A stretch of 64,000 bases of DNA from positions 186,001 through 250,000 of the forward strand of contig JAFWZW010000010.1 of NCBI GenBank assembly GCA_017517325.1, given 5' to 3'. The stretch's first letter is position 1, and every line of letters begins with the position of its first letter. The position numbers and the translations under genes were made by a program. Below are positions 55,170 through 63,395 of the stretch, in pieces. The stretch comes from Clostridia bacterium. GTDB taxonomy: Bacteria > Bacillota > Clostridia > Oscillospirales > SIG627. Below the pieces are notes generated by a model, which did no database searches, was not told the DNA's origin, and was given only the letters and a program-made list of their open reading frames with translations.

Positions 55170-55231
55170 ACTTTTTCTCCTTTGTCAAAGCTATATTGAT
55201 ATATCTATATATAAGAAATACCTTTAAGGTT

Positions 55232-55260
55232 AGAATAAAACAATTTTTGGCCCGTGTCAA
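55232..55260 (-). promoter_or_regulatory. Promoter of first array operon (copies 1-5)
   Basis: Minus strand TTGACA (55255-55260), 17 nt, TATTCT (55232-55237), with a ~55-nt leader. Same -10 half, spacing and downstream TTAAAG as the promoter at 48302-48330. Confidence 0.75.
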
Positions 55261-55294
55261 TAAAAACGGGGATTTCTTCATTAAAAAAGACAGA

Positions 55295-55322
55295 AAAAGG
55301 AGAACCGTCAAGTTCTCCTTTT
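55295..55322 (-). terminator. Terminator overlapping the stop of the 155-aa gene
   Basis: Perfect 11-bp stem AAAAGGAGAAC / GTTCTCCTTTT (55295-55305 with 55312-55322), T-rich on the minus side. Confidence 0.82.
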
Positions 55323-55788
55323 AATTTTCGGAAAAAAGTGCAGGATCAAAGGTCAGGGGAATCACGAAGCGCATTTCCGCCTGCGGGGAAAAGTGCGGGG
55401 CATCCCCCTTGTGAAATTCCCTCTCATCCCCTACGAAGACCATACTGATCCCCGCCTCCTCTTCGCTTTGGCGGGGGGTGGTATCGCCCCCCTTTTTCAG
55501 GGTGGCGCAAAGGGGTGCGGCGCAAAGAAACAGCACCTCGCCCGTTTCATCCGGCTCCGCAAGGGGTCTGGCACAGGGAATCTTTTCAGGGTCGATCCCC
55601 AGCCCTCTTAAAAAATCAAGGCTCTTCTTTTCCCCCGTGGGCAAAAGGGTGCGAAAGATCTGCAGGGCAGGATCTTCCTCTTCGGGGAGCGTAAAGGCCC
55701 CGTAGCCCGCGGCGGTCTCCTCGGGGTAAAGCTCCAGCTCGTAAGAGCCGATCTCAAGGGTTTTCCCGATCTTCTGCAAAGGTCTCAC
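55321..55788 (-). CDS. Hypothetical protein, 155 aa
   Basis: GTG start at 55788 inside the end of the yigZ-like gene (35-nt overlap). The protein is acidic, with no signal peptide, membrane helix or motif I recognise. The frame has gene-like codon use and sits tightly behind yigZ with a terminator at its stop codon, supporting a real third gene of the topoisomerase operon. A TTG three codons later is an alternative start. Function unknown. Confidence 0.6.
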   Translation of the reverse strand: MRPLQKIGKTLEIGSYELELYPEETAAGYGAFTLPEEEDPALQIFRTLLPTGEKKSLDFLRGLGIDPEKIPCARPLAEPDETGEVLFLCAAPLCATLKKGGDTTPRQSEEEAGISMVFVGDEREFHKGDAPHFSPQAEMRFVIPLTFDPALFSEN

Positions 55789-56386
55789 CTACCGTTTTTG
55801 GATTGATCTTGCCTCCGGAAAGATCCGAAAGCAGCGTGGAAAGGATCTCCCTCTCCTCGGGCGATACGATCAGGGAGAGGGTCACGTTTTCGCCGAATTC
55901 CTTACCCGTCACCCGAAAGTTGCGGGCGCCCAATTCAAATTCCACCTTGGAAAACAAGGGGTAAGGGATATCCGCCTTCACCTGAAATACCTTGGAAAAG
56001 CGGCAGATCCCCGCGGCGGCAACCGCATCTCTCGCCCCTCTGGCGTAAGCGCGGGCAAGTCCCCCCGCACCCAAAAGGATCCCCCCGAAATAACGGGTCA
56101 CCACCACGCAAAGGCCGCAGATCTCCTCTTTTTTCAAAACCTCCAGCATGGGGATGCCCCCGGTGCCCTTGGGCTCTCCGTCGTCGTCGAAGCGCTGGAT
56201 ATTTCCTTCTCGGTTGATAAAGGCGGAAACGTGGTGGCGGGCGTCGGGGTCCAGCTCCCTTGCCCGTGCCACGAAGGCCTGTGCCTCCTCCCAGGATTCG
56301 CAGGGGGTGACCCTGCCGATAAATTCACTCTTTTTTTCCGTAAAGCGGCTTTCTCCAAAGCCTCGGACCGTTCTGTAAAATTCCAT
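55754..56386 (-). CDS. yigZ: YigZ/IMPACT family protein
   Basis: 210 aa. N-terminal UPF0029/IMPACT domain (about 1-125) with the signature VVVTRYFGGILLGAGGL and GEPKGTGGIPMLEVL; C-terminal ~65 residues form the DUF1949-type ferredoxin-like domain. Length and layout match bacterial YigZ. Eukaryotic IMPACT regulates Gcn2; the bacterial role is not settled. Its ATG overlaps the topoisomerase stop by one base (TGATG). Confidence 0.9.
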   Translation of the reverse strand: MEFYRTVRGFGESRFTEKKSEFIGRVTPCESWEEAQAFVARARELDPDARHHVSAFINREGNIQRFDDDGEPKGTGGIPMLEVLKKEEICGLCVVVTRYFGGILLGAGGLARAYARGARDAVAAAGICRFSKVFQVKADIPYPLFSKVEFELGARNFRVTGKEFGENVTLSLIVSPEEREILSTLLSDLSGGKINPKTVGETFAEDRENP

Positions 56387-58422
56387 CAGTACGCATCCGC
56401 CAGATCAATGTAAAGGTGCCCGTTTTCGGAAATGTATTTCTTTCTGCCCTCTAAATCGTCACCCAAAAGGATCTCAAACATTTCCCTGGTGGCAAATTCA
56501 TCTTCGGGCATAATGCGGATCAAGCGCCGGGTTTCGGGGGACATGGTGGTCTTACGCATCATATCCGGCTCGTTTTCACCCAAGCCCTTGGAGCGCTGCA
56601 CGATCACCTTTTTATCCCCTAATTTCTGCAGGATCTGAGCCTTTTCCTTTTCGTCGTAGGCAAAATAGATCTCGTCCTTACACTGGATCTCATATAGGGG
56701 AGATTCGGCAATATACACCCGCCCCTTTTGGATCAGGGTGGGAAGCAGGCGGTAAAACATAGTCAGGATCAGAGTACGGATCTGGTAGCCGTCCTCATCC
56801 GCATCGGTACAAATGATGATCTTATTCCACTTGAGATTATCGTAGTTGAACTGGGCAAGATCCTTGTGTCCCTTACCGATCTCCACCCCACAGCCGATAA
56901 TGCGGAGCAGATCCACGATAATTTCACTTTTGAAAATACGGTCGTAACTGCATTTTAAGCAGTTCAGGGTCTTGCCGCGCACGGGCATAATGGCCTGAAA
57001 TTCCGCATCCCGCCCCAATTTACAGCTGGCAAGTGCAGAATCGCCCTCTACGATGTAAAGCTCCCGCTTTTCCTTATCCTTGGAACGGCAGTTGGCAAAT
57101 TTTTCAATGCGGTTGGTCACGTCCAAATTGCCCGCAAGCTTTTTCTTGATGTTCACTCTGGCGCTTTCGGCGCTTTCGCGGCTGCGCTTGTTGATCAGCA
57201 CCTGAGCGGCAATGCGGTCTGCATCGCCGGGGTTTTCCGTAAAGTAGATCTCAAGCTTCTCATCAAAAAATTCCACCATTGCTTCCGCAATGAATTTGTT
57301 GGTCACTTCCTTCTTGGTCTGATCGGAGAAGGAAGCCACGTTGGAGAAGCAGTTGGTCACCAGGATCAGGCAGTCCTCCACGTCCTGAAAGCTGATCTTC
57401 TGCTCGTTTTTGTTGTATTTTCCGTTGTTCTTCAGATAACCGTCAATGGCGCGAAGAAAACTGGAGCGCACCGCTTTTTCGGGGCTTCCCCCGTGCTCCA
57501 GCCAGCTGGAGTTGTGGTAGTATTCCAGCATCTGGGTCTTGGCGGAAAAGCAGAAGGCAACTTCGATCCGCACGTCGTATTCGCTTTTATCCTCACGGTC
57601 GCGGCCGCGCTTTTCACCCTGCCAGAATTCAGGCACGGTCAGGGTGCCCACCTTCTTCTCGTCCTCGTTAACTTCGTTGTTTTCGTTGATCTCCGCCGTC
57701 TCCCGCACGTAATCCAAGATCCCCTCCTTGTAGAGATAGGAATGCTCGGACCAGGCACCGTCCTGCCCCTGATAACGGAGCTTCAAGGTAAGGCCGCCGT
57801 TGACCACCGCCTGACGGCGCATCACGTCGGTAAAATAGCTTTCGGGGATGTGGATCTCCGTAAATACGTCAAGGTCGGGCTTCCAGGTGATGATGGTGCC
57901 GGTCTTGCGGCGGGTGCTCTCTTCCTTGAAAAGCTCCCCGTCTACCTCGCCCTTCTTAAAGCCGATGCGATAGTGCCCCCCGCGGGAGTACACCTCTACG
58001 TTCATAAATTCCGAGCTGTACTGGGTGGCGCAGGCGCCCAGACCGTTGAGACCCAAGGAATACTGATAGGCGCCGCCCTTGGCGTTGTCGTATTTACCCC
58101 CCGCGTAAAGCTCGCAGAAGATCAGCTCCCAGTTGAATCTCCCCTCTTTTTCGTTCCAGTCCAGGGGGATCCCGCGGCCGTGGTCCTCCACGGTGATCAC
58201 GTGGTCCTTCGTTACCGTGACCGAGATCTCGTCACCGTAGCCGGCGCGTGCCTCGTCAATGGAGTTGGAAAGAATTTCAAAGAAGGAATGGGCACAGCCA
58301 TCCAGCCCGTCGGATCCGAAAATGACCCCCGGGCGCTTTCTCACACGGTCGGCACCCTTCAGGCTCTGTATACTCTGATCGTTATATTCCGCCGTCTTTT
58401 TCTTTTTGGTATCGGTCGCCAT
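56386..58422 (-). CDS. parE: Type IIA DNA topoisomerase subunit B (ParE/GyrB family)
   Basis: 678 aa. GHKL ATPase: EILSNSIDEARAGYGDE (Mg/ATP Asn, about 55), DHGRGIPLDW, LGLNGLGACATQYSS. Transducer domain in the middle. TOPRIM: LYIVEGDSALASCKLGRDAE (about 455) and CTDADEDGYQIRTLIL. C-terminal GyrB/ParE tail with QRSKGLGENEPDMM. It supplies ATP hydrolysis and metal binding for DNA strand passage. ParE versus a second GyrB cannot be settled by eye. A matching parC/gyrA gene does not follow as it often does. AGGAGG before the ATG. Confidence 0.9.
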   Translation of the reverse strand: MATDTKKKKTAEYNDQSIQSLKGADRVRKRPGVIFGSDGLDGCAHSFFEILSNSIDEARAGYGDEISVTVTKDHVITVEDHGRGIPLDWNEKEGRFNWELIFCELYAGGKYDNAKGGAYQYSLGLNGLGACATQYSSEFMNVEVYSRGGHYRIGFKKGEVDGELFKEESTRRKTGTIITWKPDLDVFTEIHIPESYFTDVMRRQAVVNGGLTLKLRYQGQDGAWSEHSYLYKEGILDYVRETAEINENNEVNEDEKKVGTLTVPEFWQGEKRGRDREDKSEYDVRIEVAFCFSAKTQMLEYYHNSSWLEHGGSPEKAVRSSFLRAIDGYLKNNGKYNKNEQKISFQDVEDCLILVTNCFSNVASFSDQTKKEVTNKFIAEAMVEFFDEKLEIYFTENPGDADRIAAQVLINKRSRESAESARVNIKKKLAGNLDVTNRIEKFANCRSKDKEKRELYIVEGDSALASCKLGRDAEFQAIMPVRGKTLNCLKCSYDRIFKSEIIVDLLRIIGCGVEIGKGHKDLAQFNYDNLKWNKIIICTDADEDGYQIRTLILTMFYRLLPTLIQKGRVYIAESPLYEIQCKDEIYFAYDEKEKAQILQKLGDKKVIVQRSKGLGENEPDMMRKTTMSPETRRLIRIMPEDEFATREMFEILLGDDLEGRKKYISENGHLYIDLADAY

Positions 58423-58457
58423 AGGGTGACCTCCTTTTTTCGTACAATTCTCTTTTT

Positions 58458-58486
58458 ATTATACCAAAAAAAGCTTCTTTAGTCAA
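58458..58486 (-). promoter_or_regulatory. Promoter of the topoisomerase operon
   Basis: Minus strand TTGACT (58481-58486), 17 nt, TATAAT (58458-58463); about 35 nt to ATG 58422. Strong match. Confidence 0.78.
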
Positions 58487-58615
58487 CACAGCCGCGGGAT
58501 TCTCAAAAAAGAGTTTCGTCCCCCTTCTTCCGCCTCTTGCGGCTTTTTGTCATTAAATTGTGCAGAATCTCAAAAAAAAGTTGAAAAATCCCCTGCCTGT
58601 TTCCGTTTTTTGCGG

Positions 58616-58644
58616 TTGACTACCTTTTCCGTTTATGGTAAAAT
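58616..58644 (+). promoter_or_regulatory. Promoter of the FGGY kinase operon
   Basis: TTGACT (58616-58621), 17 nt, TAAAAT (58639-58644); about 50 nt to ATG 58695. The region between this and the divergent promoter shows no clear operator. Confidence 0.72.
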
Positions 58645-58694
58645 TATGGGTAGAATTGAGAGACTCTGCTTTACTAAAACACAAGGAGAATGCT

Positions 58695-60122
58695 ATGAAC
58701 CTGTTGGGAATTGATATCGGCACCACCTCGCTGAAGGCCGTGTGCTACGACGAAACCGGCGCCCCTCTTGCCTCCGCCAATTTGGATTATACCCTGGATA
58801 CTCGCGGGGATCTGGTGGAATTTGATGCAATGGAATACGTTCGCATCACGAAAGAGGCCATCGCGCAGATCGAAAAAACCTGTCGGATCGACGCCATCTC
58901 CGTGGATACCCAAGGTGAGACTATGATCCTCACCGATGAGAACGGGGCTCCCACTATGCCCGCCATCGTCTGGCTGGATAACCGCGCCACCGCAGAAGCG
59001 GAGGAGATCGCCGCCCACTTCGGGCTGGAGAAGATCTACAACGTCACCGGTCAGCCCGAATGCACCGGCGGCTGGCCCGGCTGTAAGCTTCTTTGGGTGA
59101 AGCGCAACCTCCCCCGGGTCTGGGCAAAGACCAAAAAGGTCTTTCTTCTGGAAGATTGGATCCTTTGGGCGCTCACCGGTGAATTTGTAACGGAGCCCAC
59201 CATCCAGTCCTCCTCCATTTATCTTGATATCACTTCCCTTGACTGGTGGGAAGAAATGCTCGATTATATCGGTGTGCCCCGCACGATGCTTCCCAAGATC
59301 GTGCCCTCCGCCACCCGCGTAGGCTCCTTTGGGGATGCCGCCGTGGTAACCGGTGCTCTGGATCAGATCGCAGGGGCCGTGGGCGTCGGCGTTGTGGATG
59401 AAAACATCGTCAGCGAAATGACCGGCACCATTATGGCCATCTGCGTGGTCACCCCCAAGATCCCCGCCTTTGACCCCGCCTCCAAGATCCCCTGTCACCT
59501 GCACGCCATCCCCGGGAAATTCGTTTCCCTCCTGTGGTCCTCCACGGCAGGTATGGCTCTGAAATGGTTCCGCAATCAATTTGCGGAAAGCCTTTCCTTT
59601 AAGGAATTGGATGAGCTGGCGGAACAGGCAGGCCCCGGTGCGGAAGGGCTCACCATGCTCCCCCACCTGTGCGGCTCCACCATGCCCGTTTACAACCCCG
59701 ATGCCCGCGGCGCCTTTTGGGGTATGACCCTGGCCCACGGCAGAGGGCATTTTGCCCGCGCCATTTTAGAGGCCGTCGCCTTCACCCTGAAGGACGACCT
59801 TGACGTGATCGGCGCCAAGTGTGACGAGGTGCGCATCACCGGCGGCGGTGCAGGAAGCCCCCTTTGGGCACAGATCAAGGCCGACGTTACGGGTCTGCGC
59901 CTTTCCACCCTGCAGGAAAAAGAATCCGCCTGTCTCGGCACCGCCATTCTGGCAGGTGTTGGCTGCGGTGTCTACCCCTCCATTGAAGAGGCCTGCGCCA
60001 AGATCATCCGCACCAAAAAGACCTATACCCCCGGCGGCGTGGATTACTCCGCTCCCTATGCACAGTATAAAAAGCTGGATGCGATGCTCAACGACCCCGA
60101 AAACAAGATCGCCCAGAAGTAA
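58695..60122 (+). CDS. FGGY-family carbohydrate kinase
   Basis: 475 aa from ATG 58695 (AAGGAG at 8 nt). N-terminal LGIDIGTTSLKAVCYDETG (phosphate 1 loop), SVDTQGETMILTDENG, and ALTGEFVTEPT; C-terminal ITGGGAGSPLWAQIKADVTG (adenosine loop). The family phosphorylates sugars or polyols (xylulose, gluconate, erythritol, glycerol). The substrate is not decided by sequence, but the SIS isomerase and TIM-like isomerase downstream point to a pentose or tetrose. First gene of the operon. Confidence 0.92.
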   Translation: MNLLGIDIGTTSLKAVCYDETGAPLASANLDYTLDTRGDLVEFDAMEYVRITKEAIAQIEKTCRIDAISVDTQGETMILTDENGAPTMPAIVWLDNRATAEAEEIAAHFGLEKIYNVTGQPECTGGWPGCKLLWVKRNLPRVWAKTKKVFLLEDWILWALTGEFVTEPTIQSSSIYLDITSLDWWEEMLDYIGVPRTMLPKIVPSATRVGSFGDAAVVTGALDQIAGAVGVGVVDENIVSEMTGTIMAICVVTPKIPAFDPASKIPCHLHAIPGKFVSLLWSSTAGMALKWFRNQFAESLSFKELDELAEQAGPGAEGLTMLPHLCGSTMPVYNPDARGAFWGMTLAHGRGHFARAILEAVAFTLKDDLDVIGAKCDEVRITGGGAGSPLWAQIKADVTGLRLSTLQEKESACLGTAILAGVGCGVYPSIEEACAKIIRTKKTYTPGGVDYSAPYAQYKKLDAMLNDPENKIAQK

Positions 60123-60146
60123 TAGAAAGAAAACGAGGTGTTCAAT

Positions 60147-60743
60147 TTGAAACAAGAAGCACTCACCGCCGCACAAAAAGCCTTCCGTATTGAAGCAGAC
60201 GAGATCCTCCGCGCAGGAGAGGTTATGGATTGGGAAGCCTTCGCCAAGGCCGTTGAGGTCCTTGCCAAGGCAGAGCGCATCGGCACCGCCGGTTGCGGCC
60301 ACTCCGGAATCTGCTGCACCCATTTTGCTCACTCCCTTTGCTGCGTAGAACGCCCTGCAAGATTCATTTCCCCTGCCGAAGCCGTTCACGGTGGTATGGG
60401 CTTTATCCAGAAGGGTGACGTGATGGTCCTTGCCTCCAGAGGCGGCAAGACCGCAGAGCTGATCCCCATTATGAACATTGCCCGCACCAAGGGTGCCACC
60501 GTGATCTCCATCACCGAAAAGATGGATTCCCCCCTTGCCCAAGGGGCCGATATCGTTTTGCCCATGCGCGTGGATCTGGAGACCGATAAGTACAATTCCC
60601 AATCCACCTCCAGCTTCGTGGCACTGGCAAGCGTGTTCGACGCCCTGCAGACCGCCCTCATTGAAGAGACGGGCTTTGTCAACGAGCAATTTGCTCTCAC
60701 CCATCCCGGCGGAGCCGTTGGGGAGAGATTGAACAAAAAATAA
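60147..60743 (+). CDS. SIS-domain sugar-phosphate isomerase (KdsD/GutQ-like, no CBS)
   Basis: 198 aa from TTG 60147; GAGGTG ends 6 nt upstream as ribosome site. A GTG inside that motif is the less likely start. SIS fold: IGTAGCGHSGICCTHFAHSL (substrate loop), DVMVLASRGGKTAELIPI and LTHPGGAVGERLNKK, the C-terminal motif of arabinose-5-phosphate isomerases, but the tandem CBS domains are missing. It likely interconverts aldose and ketose phosphates for the kinase product. Second of four genes, 24 nt after the kinase. Confidence 0.85.
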   Translation: MKQEALTAAQKAFRIEADEILRAGEVMDWEAFAKAVEVLAKAERIGTAGCGHSGICCTHFAHSLCCVERPARFISPAEAVHGGMGFIQKGDVMVLASRGGKTAELIPIMNIARTKGATVISITEKMDSPLAQGADIVLPMRVDLETDKYNSQSTSSFVALASVFDALQTALIEETGFVNEQFALTHPGGAVGERLNKK

Positions 60744-60760
60744 AAATTAAGGAGTATACT

Positions 60761-61474
60761 ATGATCCGGAATCTGAAAATCAAAGCACCCTTTTTTGAGA
60801 TCGGTCCCAAGAACTACCTGTGGGGCGATGACGTTGTAGAGCTTGCCAAGGTGGCTGACGAGGCCAGCAAGAAGTACGACGTTGATATCATCTTCACCAC
60901 CCCCATCGTGGAGCTGCGCCGCGTAAAGGAAGCAACGGAAAAGATCCACGTATTCGCACCTCATATGGATTCCCTCACCCCCGGCAGAGGCCTTGCTGAT
61001 ATTCTCCCCGAAAGCCTGGTTGCCGCAGGTGCCGAGGGCGTTATGCTCAACCACTGCGAAAAGCCCGTGACCGTTGCCCAGCTGAAGGCCGCCATCAAGC
61101 GTGCCGACGAAGTGGGTCTGGCTACCATCGTTTGCGCCGATTCCTGCGCAGAGGCCGCCGCCATCGCACACCTTGAGCCCAACATCATCGTAGCAGAGCC
61201 CACCGAGCTCATCGGTACCGGCAAGGCAAGCGACAAGGAATACGTTGAGGCCTCCACCCGCGCCGTAAAGGACGTGAACCCCGAGATCCTGGTGCTTCAG
61301 GGCGCAGGCATCAAGTGCTATGACGACGTTTACCGCAACATCTTCGCAGGGGCTGACGCCACCGGCTCTTCTTCCGGTATCGTGGGTCTGCCCACCGCAG
61401 AAGCAAGATATCAGATGGTTGACGATATGATCCGCGCCGTGCGCGAGGCTTACGACGCCCGTATGGGTAAATAA
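60761..61474 (+). CDS. Triosephosphate isomerase-like protein (archaeal-type, possibly tetrose-phosphate isomerase)
   Basis: 237 aa, shorter than bacterial TIM (about 250). Catalytic residues are present: Lys in EIGPKNYLWGD (about 17), His in GVMLNHCEKPVT (about 97) and Glu in AEPTELIGTGK (about 146), with the phosphate loop GAGIKCYDDV and DATGSSSGIVG. The pattern resembles archaeal TIM and the TIM-like L-erythrulose-1-phosphate isomerases of tetritol pathways. Its place behind the kinase and SIS genes argues for a catabolic isomerase and against the glycolytic one. 17 nt after the SIS gene with AAGGAG. Confidence 0.85.
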   Translation: MIRNLKIKAPFFEIGPKNYLWGDDVVELAKVADEASKKYDVDIIFTTPIVELRRVKEATEKIHVFAPHMDSLTPGRGLADILPESLVAAGAEGVMLNHCEKPVTVAQLKAAIKRADEVGLATIVCADSCAEAAAIAHLEPNIIVAEPTELIGTGKASDKEYVEASTRAVKDVNPEILVLQGAGIKCYDDVYRNIFAGADATGSSSGIVGLPTAEARYQMVDDMIRAVREAYDARMGK

Positions 61475-61561
61475 GTCCACTCAAGCCAAGGTTTCTTTTG
61501 CCCTTTCTTTTTAAAGAAAGTGCACACCAATATAAATTATTTTTTTCAGGAGGAACAAAAA

Positions 61562-62182
61562 ATGGAATTTAAGATGATCCAGAAAGAGATCCAGCTCCAG
61601 TCCAGAGGTTGGATCCCCACCTTCCATGACATCTCTACTGATGTTATGAAAATCGTTGAGGAGTCCGGCGTGAAGAACGGCACCGTTGCCATCGTTTCTC
61701 ACCACACCACCTGCTCCGTTATGATCCAGGAATGCTCCCACGACTTCGATACCTTCGATCTGGAGTTCCTGCAGCACGACCTTCTCGATATTATGAGAAA
61801 GCTCATCCCCGATTACACCAACGAGGGTGACTACCGTCATCCCGGCCCCGTACACGCACAGTTCGGCCGCTACGTAGACGAGCCCGGCAACTTCACCTCT
61901 ATGAATACCGACGGCCACCTCCGCTCCGTATTCTTCGGCAGAAGTGAGACCATGACCATTAAGGACGGCAAGCTGGATGGCGGCGAATTTGCTCACATCT
62001 ACTTCATCGACTGGGATCACGTTCGCGCCCGTCCCCGTCAGTGCAACGTTACCATTATGGGTACCACCGAAGAAATCACCAACCGTAAGTACAACGACGG
62101 TAAGGTTGTCAACACCCTCCGCAAGTTCCCCGCCGAAGAAAAGGCCTATATGGAACAGTACGACGAGTGGAAGAAGAGATAA
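61562..62182 (+). CDS. YjbQ-family protein (UPF0047), long form
   Basis: 206 aa from ATG 61562 (AGGAGGA at 8 nt). GTVAIVSHHTTCSVMIQE, DYRHPGPVHAQFGRY, TDGHLRSVFFGRSETMTI and FIDWDHVRARPRQCNVTIMG follow the YjbQ order with conserved metal-type His residues. It is about 70 aa longer than E. coli YjbQ (138), with an insert after the first His motif. E. coli YjbQ has a weak thiamin-phosphate synthase activity; the true role is unsettled. Here it closes a sugar operon, 87 nt after the TIM-like gene. Confidence 0.85.
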   Translation: MEFKMIQKEIQLQSRGWIPTFHDISTDVMKIVEESGVKNGTVAIVSHHTTCSVMIQECSHDFDTFDLEFLQHDLLDIMRKLIPDYTNEGDYRHPGPVHAQFGRYVDEPGNFTSMNTDGHLRSVFFGRSETMTIKDGKLDGGEFAHIYFIDWDHVRARPRQCNVTIMGTTEEITNRKYNDGKVVNTLRKFPAEEKAYMEQYDEWKKR

Positions 62183-62214
62183 TCTCATCTTTCAAGCAAA
62201 AAGAAGCATGAATT

Positions 62215-62440
62215 GCGAGACTTCTCATAAGGAAGTCTCGCAGTTTTATTCGCCTTGCGGCGAGTTTTATTGCTACGCAGTGATATTCGGCTTTCGCCGA
62301 GTGGTATTCGCTTCGCAAGTTTAATAGGCGAATAAAATAACACTATGACCGAAGGGAGTAATATACCTTTCACAAAGTGAAAATATCACTCTGTGCGTTA
62401 TCACAGAATATCACTTTTTCTTTTCTGTTGCACTTGATAG
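62215..62440. repeat. Palindromic repeat element downstream of the YjbQ gene
   Basis: The 364-nt gap 62183-62546 has no credible gene. It begins with a perfect 10-bp hairpin GCGAGACTTC / GAAGTCTCGC (62215-62241, likely the operon terminator), then a chain of short units such as TTATTCGCCTTGCGGCGAG, ATTCGGCTTTCGCCGAG and TATTCGCTTCGCAAG, each a small hairpin separated by TATT/TTTTAT, and ends with TATCACTCTGTG / CACAGAATATCAC. This looks like a short interspersed palindromic repeat. Confidence 0.6.
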
Positions 62441-62458
62441 TATAACTCACCAACCAAG

Positions 62459-62489
62459 AAAAACCACGATGAAATTCATCGTGGTTTTT
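62459..62489. terminator. Bidirectional terminator of the AraC gene
   Basis: 13-bp stem AAAAACCACGATG / CATCGTGGTTTTT (62459-62471 with 62477-62489), about 60 nt past the AraC stop; T-rich on both reading directions. Confidence 0.85.
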
Positions 62490-62546
62490 CTCATCCTTAT
62501 AAGAAGTAACCGTTTTCGTGCTTCATTTTTGCGCTTTTTTCTGTAT

Positions 62547-63386
62547 TTATCTATATTTTTTTCGATAATATAAAGGTCGCACACCCACCTTCTGATAAAA
62601 CAGATTGGAAAAATAGTGCAGGTCGCCGTACCCAAGGGAAGCACCGATCTCCCCTACGGAGGTGCGGGTGTAGGCAAGAAGTGCCTTGGCCTTTGCGATC
62701 TTTTGCTCCAGCTGATAGGCGTAGGGCGTGGTGTGCATCTCCCGCCCAAAGGCTTTTTCACAGTAATCTGCGGAACGGAAGATCTGTGCCGCCAATTCCC
62801 CCGTGGAAACGCGGCGGTGCAGGTTGGCGTCCAAATAATGCTTCATGGCAAGGACCTCGGGGCTGAAGCTTGCCTCCTGCCGCCCTCGGGAGAGCCGCGC
62901 CAAAATCTCCGTAAAGATCCCCTGCAGAGCAGCCTGCTGATCTCCGTCGGGCCTATCACTTTTCAGAATGGGCGGGATCCTTTCAAAAACCTCCCGCACC
63001 CCCGCATCGGGGAAGAGCACCTGCCCACCGAGGCCGTAGGCCTGCACGAGGCTGGGGCAGAAAAAGCCCTTGATGTTCAGAAAGATCTTGGAAAAGGGCA
63101 TCTGAGGATCCGAGCGGTAATCGTGGGCCTCCCCCACGGGGAGAAAGTATACCGTATCCGCCGTGACCCGATGGCGGATTCCCCCAAGGTTTACCCAGCC
63201 AGCCCCCTCCAGCACGTATTCGATCACCGATACCTTGGCAGAGCTTCGGCTCACGTGGTATTCAGGGTCGGGGTAAGTCACCCCCGCAAGGGAGATGGCA
63301 AGAGGAGCTTCCTCTCCTGCGTCGGGAAAGAATCTTAAAAATTCATTCAACTGATTTTCCTCACTTTTTAACTGCATTTTCGCCAT
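62547..63386 (-). CDS. AraC-family regulator
   Basis: 279 aa. N-terminal sensor (about 30-130: DTVYFLPVGEAHDYRSDPQ), C-terminal double HTH (about 180-279: VSTGELAAQIFRSADYCEKA and TSVGEIGASLGYGDLHYFSN). The ribosome site is poor for ATG 63386; an ATG three codons later is possible. Divergent from the hydrolase at 63459 with overlapping promoters, its likely target. Confidence 0.88.
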   Translation of the reverse strand: MAKMQLKSEENQLNEFLRFFPDAGEEAPLAISLAGVTYPDPEYHVSRSSAKVSVIEYVLEGAGWVNLGGIRHRVTADTVYFLPVGEAHDYRSDPQMPFSKIFLNIKGFFCPSLVQAYGLGGQVLFPDAGVREVFERIPPILKSDRPDGDQQAALQGIFTEILARLSRGRQEASFSPEVLAMKHYLDANLHRRVSTGELAAQIFRSADYCEKAFGREMHTTPYAYQLEQKIAKAKALLAYTRTSVGEIGASLGYGDLHYFSNLFYQKVGVRPLYYRKKYR

Positions 63387-63395
63387 ATATTAGGG

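Noticed and set aside
60761..61474. Housekeeping glycolytic triosephosphate isomerase
   Set aside because: Catalytic residues are present, but it is shorter than bacterial TIM, archaeal-like, and embedded in a sugar-catabolic operon; a paralog is more likely, though not proven.
62185..62373. Short proteins predicted in the 62.2-kb gap
   Set aside because: They translate the palindromic repeat units and have no starts with ribosome sites.
62215..62440. CRISPR array
   Set aside because: Units are unequal hairpins without a constant 25-40 nt repeat or regular unique spacers, and no cas genes are present.
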